A stretch of DNA of 48,353 nucleotides from Novosphingobium sp. (GTDB taxonomy: Bacteria > Pseudomonadota > Alphaproteobacteria > Sphingomonadales > Sphingomonadaceae): positions 1 through 48,353 of the forward strand of contig NZ_JAIEPN010000100.1 of assembly GCF_019748365.1 (NCBI RefSeq), written 5' to 3'. The position numbers and the translations under genes were made by a program. The notes below the pieces were generated by a model, which was given only the letters and a program-made list of their open reading frames with translations, was not told where the DNA came from and did no database searches. Positions 43,693 through 48,353 of this stretch are shown piece after piece. The stretch's first letter is position 1. Each line of letters opens with the position of its first letter.

Positions 43693-44508
43693 ATGCGGCT
43701 GATCAACCGGCACTTTTCCAAGCGCGACCGCCTGATTGCTGGCGGTACGCCGATCCTGCTGCTCGTGGTGTTCTACCTGATCACCGCGCTGCAGCGCCAC
43801 GCCGCCAATCCGTCGGACAAGATCCTGCCCCTGCCCTCGGGCATGGCGAAGGCGATCACCGATCTCCTCACCACGCCCGATCCGCTTTCGGGCAACCTCG
43901 TGTTCTGGGCCGATACCTTCGCCAGCCTCCAGCGCCTTGGCCTTGGGCTCGGCATCGCGACGCTCTTCGCGCTCGTGCTCGGTCTCCTCATCGGCGCGCT
44001 GCCGCCGGTGCGCGCGGCGCTGAGCCCGCTCGTCACCGGCATCGCGGTGATCCCGCCGATTGCGCTGCTGCCGATCCTGTTCATCGCACTTGGCCTTGGT
44101 GAGACCTCCAAGGTCGTCCTCATCGCCATCGGCGTCGCGCCCGTCATGGTCCGGGATATCGCCGCGCATGTCGGCAGTCTGCCGCGCGAACAGATCATCA
44201 AGGCCGAAACGCTCGGCGCCAATTCGTGGCAGATCATCGCCCGCGTCGCGCTCCCGCAGGCCATGCCGCGCCTGCTGCAGGCGATCCGCCTCGCGCTCGG
44301 CCCGGCCTGGGTGTTCCTCATTTCTGCCGAAGCCGTCGCCTCCGATATCGGCCTCGGCTACCGCATCTTCCTCGTCCGCCGCTATCTCTCGATGGACGTG
44401 ATCATCCCCTACGTCGCGTGGATCGCGCTGCTCGCCATCCTGATGGACGTGACGCTCGCCGCGATCAGCAAGCGCGCCTTCCCCTGGGCGCACGGAGAGG
44501 GCCGATGA
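43693..44508 (+). CDS. ABC transporter permease
   Basis: BPD-type inner-membrane permease of 271 residues with about six hydrophobic segments. The cytoplasmic EAA loop reads KAETLGANSWQIIARVALPQ, which couples to the ATPase. Starts 4 bp after the binding protein and overlaps the ATPase gene (ATGA). Belongs to the SsuC/TauC-like group. Its cargo follows from the operon: probably guanidine. Confidence 0.85.
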   Translation: MRLINRHFSKRDRLIAGGTPILLLVVFYLITALQRHAANPSDKILPLPSGMAKAITDLLTTPDPLSGNLVFWADTFASLQRLGLGLGIATLFALVLGLLIGALPPVRAALSPLVTGIAVIPPIALLPILFIALGLGETSKVVLIAIGVAPVMVRDIAAHVGSLPREQIIKAETLGANSWQIIARVALPQAMPRLLQAIRLALGPAWVFLISAEAVASDIGLGYRIFLVRRYLSMDVIIPYVAWIALLAILMDVTLAAISKRAFPWAHGEGR

Positions 44509-45284
44509 GCGCGCTCCTCTCGCTCAAGAACGTCTGGGTCGAGTATGGCGACAAGGTCGTGCTCGAAAAGGTCAACCTCGAGGTTTCCGAAGGCGCCTTC
44601 CTCTCGATCATCGGCCCCTCGGGCGCCGGCAAGTCGAGCCTGCTGCGCCTGATCCTTGGTCAGGAGGCGCCCACGCGCGGCAAGATCCTGCTCGATGGCG
44701 AACCTCTCAAGCCCGAATGCGGCCCCGATCGCGGCGTCGTGTTCCAGCGCTACTCGGTCTTCCCGCACATGACCGTGCTCGGCAACGTCACCTTCGGCCT
44801 CGAATGCCCGGCAGCCCCCTTCGCTGCGCGCCTCTTCGGCACCGCGCGCCGCAAGGCCGAGGCGGAGGCGACCGCCATGCTCGAAGCGGTCGGCCTTGCC
44901 GACAATCTCAACCTCTACCCCGCGCAGATGTCGGGCGGCATGCAGCAGCGGCTGGCCATCGCGCAGGCCCTGATCAAGCGACCGCGCATCCTGCTGCTCG
45001 ATGAACCCTTCGGCGCGCTCGATCCCGGCATCCGCGCCGACATGCACGGCCTGATCACCCGCCTCTGGCGCGACTATTCGCTGACAGTCGTGATGGTCAC
45101 GCACGACATCAAGGAAGCCTTCACGCTCGGCACGCGCGTCCTCGCGCTCGACAAGCGCCGGCACGATCCCCACGCGCCGCACCGCTACGGCGCGACGGCG
45201 GTCTACGACCTGCCCTTGCGCGGCCCCCCGGTGCCAGCGCCCGAAGCCACCCCCGAACCCCAGCCCGCAACCGCCGCCAGCTGA
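44505..45284 (+). CDS. ABC transporter ATP-binding protein
   Basis: ATPase of 259 residues. Walker A is GPSGAGKSSL, the Q-loop FQRYSVFPHMTV, the ABC signature MSGGMQQRLAIA, Walker B ILLLDEPFGALD and the H-loop VMVTHD, so it should be active. A proline-rich tail of about 30 residues follows the domain. Overlaps the permease stop and is 13 bp before the NikR-like gene. Confidence 0.9.
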   Translation: MSALLSLKNVWVEYGDKVVLEKVNLEVSEGAFLSIIGPSGAGKSSLLRLILGQEAPTRGKILLDGEPLKPECGPDRGVVFQRYSVFPHMTVLGNVTFGLECPAAPFAARLFGTARRKAEAEATAMLEAVGLADNLNLYPAQMSGGMQQRLAIAQALIKRPRILLLDEPFGALDPGIRADMHGLITRLWRDYSLTVVMVTHDIKEAFTLGTRVLALDKRRHDPHAPHRYGATAVYDLPLRGPPVPAPEATPEPQPATAAS

Positions 45285-45297
45285 GAGAGTACAGCCC

Positions 45298-45771
45298 ATG
45301 AGCACAGAACCCACCGGCCTCGCCCGGCTGAGCATGAGCCTTCCGGCCGAACTGTTCCGCAAGCTCGACATGATGGTGAGCGAGCGCCAGCTCCCCTCGC
45401 GTTCGCAGCTCATGGCCGAGCTGATCCGCCACGCGCTTGCCGCGCACGAGGCGTTCACCCGGCCCGACGAGATGCTCGCCGGCACGATCACGCTCGTCTA
45501 CCGGGGCGAGCGCGGCCGCGTCCGCCACCAGCTTGCGCAGACGCAGGCGCACTACCTCAAGGAAGTGATTTCCTCGCAGCACGTCTTCCTTGAAGACGAC
45601 CAGTCGCTCGAAGTGCTGCTCGTGCAGGGCCCCGCCGCCCGCCTCAAGGATCTGTCGGACGCGCTGCGCCGCGTGCGCGGGGTCCAGCAGCTCGAACTCG
45701 TCACCACCACCGCGCTCCTTCCGCAGCTCTACGAGCCCGAAGCCGATGCGCCGCAGGGAGAAGCCGCATGA
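45298..45771 (+). CDS. NikR-like ribbon-helix-helix regulator with altered metal site
   Basis: Regulator of 157 residues. The N-terminal ribbon-helix-helix is LARLSMSLPAELFRKLDMMV then SRSQLMAELIRHAL; a NikR-type ACT domain follows (GTITLVYRGERG; LEVLLVQGPAARLKDLSDAL; GVQQLELVTTT). Aligned by eye with E. coli NikR, the region around the nickel ligands reads SQHVFLEDDQSLE: one histidine (H87 equivalent) remains, but H89 becomes Phe and C95 becomes Ser. The protein may therefore bind a different metal or an organic ligand. It sits between the transporter and the enzymes, overlapping the next gene (ATGA), so it likely controls this operon. Confidence 0.75.
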   Translation: MSTEPTGLARLSMSLPAELFRKLDMMVSERQLPSRSQLMAELIRHALAAHEAFTRPDEMLAGTITLVYRGERGRVRHQLAQTQAHYLKEVISSQHVFLEDDQSLEVLLVQGPAARLKDLSDALRRVRGVQQLELVTTTALLPQLYEPEADAPQGEAA

Positions 45772-46607
45772 CCCCCGCACCCACCAGCGCGCTTGCGAAC
45801 CCCAACGCCGCCCGCGATCACGCCCGCGCCCAGGGCGGCACCGTGGTCGAGGCGATGCCGATCCTCCCGCCCGTCGCGCCAGACCTGCCGGAAGGCGTGC
45901 CCGCGTCCGATCTGCTCTGGGAAGAGACCGTCGCCCCCGGCGGCTATGCCACCCGCCGCCTGCCGCGAGGGAGCCGCCTGCGCCTCGTCGACACGAAGGG
46001 TGATGCCAGCGCCAGTTTGCAGATCTTCAACGCCGAAATGCCGACCGAGCGCTACAGCTTCGCCGACACCGTGAAGATCCAGTGGAACGCCTATCTCGCG
46101 GAGGGCAAATTCCTGCTCTCCGACATGGGCCGCGTCCTTATGAGCATCTTCAAGGACTCGACGGGCGGCACGCACGACACCTTCTCCGGCACCTCCAACG
46201 CCTATACCAACGCCGCCAAGTACGGCGACGGGCGCAACAGCGGCCAGTTCCCCAACGGGCGCGACCGCTTCCTGCTGGGCGCCGCCAAGCACGGCCTGCA
46301 GCGCCGCGATATTCACGCCGCAGTGACTCTGTTCAAGGGCGCGAAGATTGCCGATGATGGCACGATCGATCCGCAGATCGGCCCCTTCGAGCCGGGCCGC
46401 GAGGTGATCCTGCGCGCCGAGATGGAGGTCATCGTGGTCATCGCCAACGTGCCCCACGTGCTCGATCCCCGGCCCGACTACACCGTCACCCCGCTGCGCC
46501 TCACGGCATGGCGCGGGGTCGTGGCCGCCGAGGACGATCCCATCCGCACCGCGACGCCGGAGGGCCTGCGCGCCTTCCTCAACGTCGAAGACTACTACCG
46601 CCGCTAA
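45768..46607 (+). CDS. DUF1989 protein, UAAP1 type (carboxyguanidine deiminase subunit)
   Basis: Protein of 279 residues of the urea amidolyase-associated protein 1 family. The motifs LRLVDTKGDASASLQIFNAE, ERYSFADTVKIQWNAYL, MGRVLMSIFKDSTGGTHDTF and a closing TPLRLTAWRG are typical. UAAP1 and UAAP2 together have been shown in other bacteria to form carboxyguanidine deiminase (CgdAB), which turns carboxyguanidine into allophanate after guanidine carboxylation. Which subunit is A or B is not assigned here. It overlaps the NikR-like gene and is 12 bp before its partner. Confidence 0.85.
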   Translation: MTPAPTSALANPNAARDHARAQGGTVVEAMPILPPVAPDLPEGVPASDLLWEETVAPGGYATRRLPRGSRLRLVDTKGDASASLQIFNAEMPTERYSFADTVKIQWNAYLAEGKFLLSDMGRVLMSIFKDSTGGTHDTFSGTSNAYTNAAKYGDGRNSGQFPNGRDRFLLGAAKHGLQRRDIHAAVTLFKGAKIADDGTIDPQIGPFEPGREVILRAEMEVIVVIANVPHVLDPRPDYTVTPLRLTAWRGVVAAEDDPIRTATPEGLRAFLNVEDYYRR

Positions 46608-46619
46608 GGAGGCAGTCCC

Positions 46620-47258
46620 ATGCAGAACCGCGATCCGCACCATGACGGCCTGCCCGATACCATCGTCCACGACGAGGTCGTCCCCGCCCGCGCGCCCTGG
46701 ATTCACCACATCAAGAAAGGCCAGACGCTGCGCATCGTCGACCTCGAAGGCAACCAGGCGGTTGATTTCCTGCTCTACAGCGAAGCCGACGACACCGAGC
46801 GCTATTCGGCGCAGGATACCGTCGCCGCGCAAGGCAACCTCTTCCTGCGCACCGGCACCGTGCTGCGCTCGAACGAAGGGCGCCCGATGATGACCATCGC
46901 CGGCACCACGGTCGAATACCACGACACCATCGGCGGCGCCTGCTCCTGCGAGAGCAACACGCTGCGCTATGGCCACCACACCAAGGCCCAGCACGCCTGC
47001 GTCGAGAACTTCCTTGAGGCGAACCTCACCGAAGGCCGGGGCAAGCGCGATATCGTCGCCAACATCAACTTCTTCATGAACGTGCCCGTTGAAGCAGACG
47101 GCGCGCTCGGCATCGTCGACGGCATTTCCGCGCCGGGGCTGACGGTCGATCTCAAGGCCGAGATGGACGTGATCGTCGTCGTCTCGAACTGCCCCCAGAT
47201 CAACAACCCCTGCAACGGCTTCAATCCCACGCCCGTGCGCATGATCGTCGCCGCATGA
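46620..47258 (+). CDS. DUF1989 protein, UAAP2 type (carboxyguanidine deiminase subunit)
   Basis: Protein of 212 residues, partner of the preceding gene. The family pattern LRIVDLEGNQAVDFLLY, then ERYSAQDTVAAQGNLFL is followed by cysteine-containing segments GGACSCESN, AQHACVENFL and SNCPQINNPCNGFNPTPVR, which probably form the metal or active site. AGGAGG lies 6 nt upstream of the ATG. The pair acts between the carboxylase downstream and an allophanate hydrolase, which is not in the window. Confidence 0.86.
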   Translation: MQNRDPHHDGLPDTIVHDEVVPARAPWIHHIKKGQTLRIVDLEGNQAVDFLLYSEADDTERYSAQDTVAAQGNLFLRTGTVLRSNEGRPMMTIAGTTVEYHDTIGGACSCESNTLRYGHHTKAQHACVENFLEANLTEGRGKRDIVANINFFMNVPVEADGALGIVDGISAPGLTVDLKAEMDVIVVVSNCPQINNPCNGFNPTPVRMIVAA

Positions 47259-47292
47259 TCAGCACACCGCTGCGAACCTCCCTGCTTCTTCC

Positions 47293-47387
47293 CCTCCCCC
47301 GCTCGGGGGAGGCCGGGTGGGGGTGCCCAGCGCCTGAAACCGCAACCGCCGTACCCCCTGCCGCAACCCCTCCCCGCCGGGGAGGGG
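47293..47387 (+). repeat. Two perfect GC hairpins; the second sequesters the carboxylase ribosome site
   Basis: CCTCCCCC-GCTC-GGGGGAGG (47293-47312) and CCCCTCCCC-GCC-GGGGAGGGG (47367-47387) lie in the 133-bp gap before the carboxylase. The right arm of the second contains GGAG at 47381-47384, 7 nt from the ATG at 47392, so the ribosome site would be base-paired in the folded mRNA. The units resemble dispersed repeats, which may have replaced the original leader. Confidence 0.6.
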
Positions 47388-47391
47388 AGCA

Positions 47392-48353
47392 ATGATTGAT
47401 AGCCAGCACATGAGCTTCGACACTGTCCTCATTGCCAACCGCGGCGCCATCGCCACCCGGATCATCCGCACCTTGCGCCGCATGGGGCTGCGCTCGGTCG
47501 CGGTCTATTCGGAAGCGGATACCGGCTCGCTCCACGTCTCGGAAGCCGACGAAGCCGTCTGCATCGGCGGCGCGCGCCCGTCCGAAAGCTATCTCAACAT
47601 CGAAGCAATCCTCGCCGCCGCAAAGCAGACCGGCGCTGGCGCGATCCACCCCGGCTATGGCTTCCTCGCAGAAAACACCGATTTCGCCGAAGCCTGCGCG
47701 GCTGCCGGAATCGTGTTCATCGGCCCCACGCCGGACAATATCCGCATGTTCGGCCTCAAGCACAGCGCCCGCACGCTCGCCAAGGCGCATGGCGTGCCGC
47801 TCGCGCCGGGCTCTGAGCTGCTGACGAGCGAGAAGGAAGCGCTCGCCGCGGCCAACGAGATCGGCTTCCCCGTCATGCTCAAGGCGACCGCCGGCGGCGG
47901 CGGCATCGGCATGCGCGTGTGCGAAAGCCAGGCCGATGTACGCGAAGGTTTCGCCACAGTCGCACGCCTCGGCCAGAGCAATTTCGGCGATGCGGGCGTC
48001 TTCCTTGAACGCTATGTGCGCCGCGCGCGCCATGTCGAAGTGCAGATTTTCGGCGACGGTCAGGGCCGCGTCGTGGCGCTTGGCGAACGCGATTGCTCGC
48101 TTCAGCGCCGCAACCAGAAAGTGGTGGAGGAATCCCCCGCCCCGCTGCTCCCCGAGCATATCCGGCAAGACCTCTACGCCGCCGCGATCCGCCTCGGGCA
48201 GGCCGCGCGCTATCGCAACGCCGGCACGGTCGAATTTCTCTACGATGCCGAACGCGAGCAGTTCTACTTCCTCGAGATGAACACCCGCCTGCAGGTCGAG
48301 CACGGCGTGACCGAGATGGTCATGGGGATCGATCTCGTCGAATGGATGGTGCG
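47392..48353 (+). CDS. Guanidine/urea carboxylase, N-terminal part (cut by right edge)
   Basis: Biotin-dependent carboxylase; the visible 320 residues are the biotin carboxylase domain. [17 protein letters not shown] is its start, [10 protein letters not shown] follows near 90, the ATP-grasp glycine loop is [11 protein letters not shown], and [32 protein letters not shown] are the nucleotide/bicarbonate-site motifs. The ATG at 47392 ([12 protein letters not shown]) is chosen for its ribosome site. Members linked to UAAP1/UAAP2 have been reassigned from urea to guanidine carboxylase. The carboxyltransferase domain with the discriminating residue is beyond the right edge, so urea cannot be formally excluded. 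Confidence 0.85.
   Translation, partial: MIDSQHMSFDTVLIANRGAIATRIIRTLRRMGLRSVAVYSEADTGSLHVSEADEAVCIGGARPSESYLNIEAILAAAKQTGAGAIHPGYGFLAENTDFAEACAAAGIVFIGPTPDNIRMFGLKHSARTLAKAHGVPLAPGSELLTSEKEALAAANEIGFPVMLKATAGGGGIGMRVCESQADVREGFATVARLGQSNFGDAGVFLERYVRRARHVEVQIFGDGQGRVVALGERDCSLQRRNQKVVEESPAPLLPEHIRQDLYAAAIRLGQAARYRNAGTVEFLYDAEREQFYFLEMNTRLQVEHGVTEMVMGIDLVEWMV

Overview
The window looks like chromosomal DNA from a sphingomonad-type alphaproteobacterium (Sphingomonadales: Novosphingobium, Sphingomonas or Erythrobacteraceae-like). The evidence is high-GC coding, three large TonB-dependent receptors (TBDRs) each attached to its own catabolic operon, tryptophan-halogenase-like and SapC genes beside one receptor, TPR-sulfotransferases, ATGA-type gene overlaps, and many short palindromic repeats between genes. 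A bciA-like 8-vinyl reductase suggests a bacteriochlorophyll-making (aerobic anoxygenic phototroph) ancestry or lifestyle. No rRNA, tRNA, IS element, phage or CRISPR array was seen.

Region 1 (1-14335, minus strand) encodes choline and glycine betaine catabolism. In transcription order it holds an AceE/MdeB-like 2-oxoacid dehydrogenase E1, a TBDR, betB, betA, an APC permease, a dimethylglycine dehydrogenase-like flavoprotein, gbcA (Rieske betaine monooxygenase) and the start of soxB (sarcosine oxidase beta), cut by the left edge. Together these convert choline to betaine aldehyde, betaine, dimethylglycine, sarcosine and glycine. No BetI is seen. An Lrp/AsnC regulator (14473-14946, plus) is divergent from the E1 gene, with a perfect 19-bp palindrome between them.

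Region 2 (15193-22123, plus) is a tightly overlapped operon: mesaconyl-CoA transferase (Mct-like), thiolase, methylsuccinyl-CoA dehydrogenase (Mcd-like), mesaconyl-C4-CoA hydratase (Meh-like), BciA and an alpha/beta hydrolase. The Mcd, Mct and Meh steps could join an ethylmalonyl-CoA-type pathway to the citramalyl-CoA end of the 3-hydroxypropionate bicycle. A YeeE/YedE (TsuA-like) transporter follows at 22210.

Region 3 (23208-36857, plus) is a beta-glucan utilisation locus: TBDR, flavin-dependent halogenase, SapC, JmjC/cupin protein, second halogenase, GH16 glucanase, LacI regulator, MFS transporter and GH3 beta-glucosidase. GAACGTTC palindromes lie in front of the TBDR and the GH3 gene and are likely operators of the LacI protein.

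Region 4 (36850-41893, minus) is a TBDR, sterol desaturase/hydroxylase-family protein and TPR-sulfotransferase operon of unknown substrate. Region 5 (42585 to the right edge, plus) is a probable guanidine assimilation operon, formerly called urea carboxylase-associated: ABC transporter, NikR-like regulator, two DUF1989 proteins (carboxyguanidine deiminase subunits) and a biotin-dependent carboxylase cut by the right edge. All functional names come from reading motifs by eye and from remembered family sequences; no database search was run.
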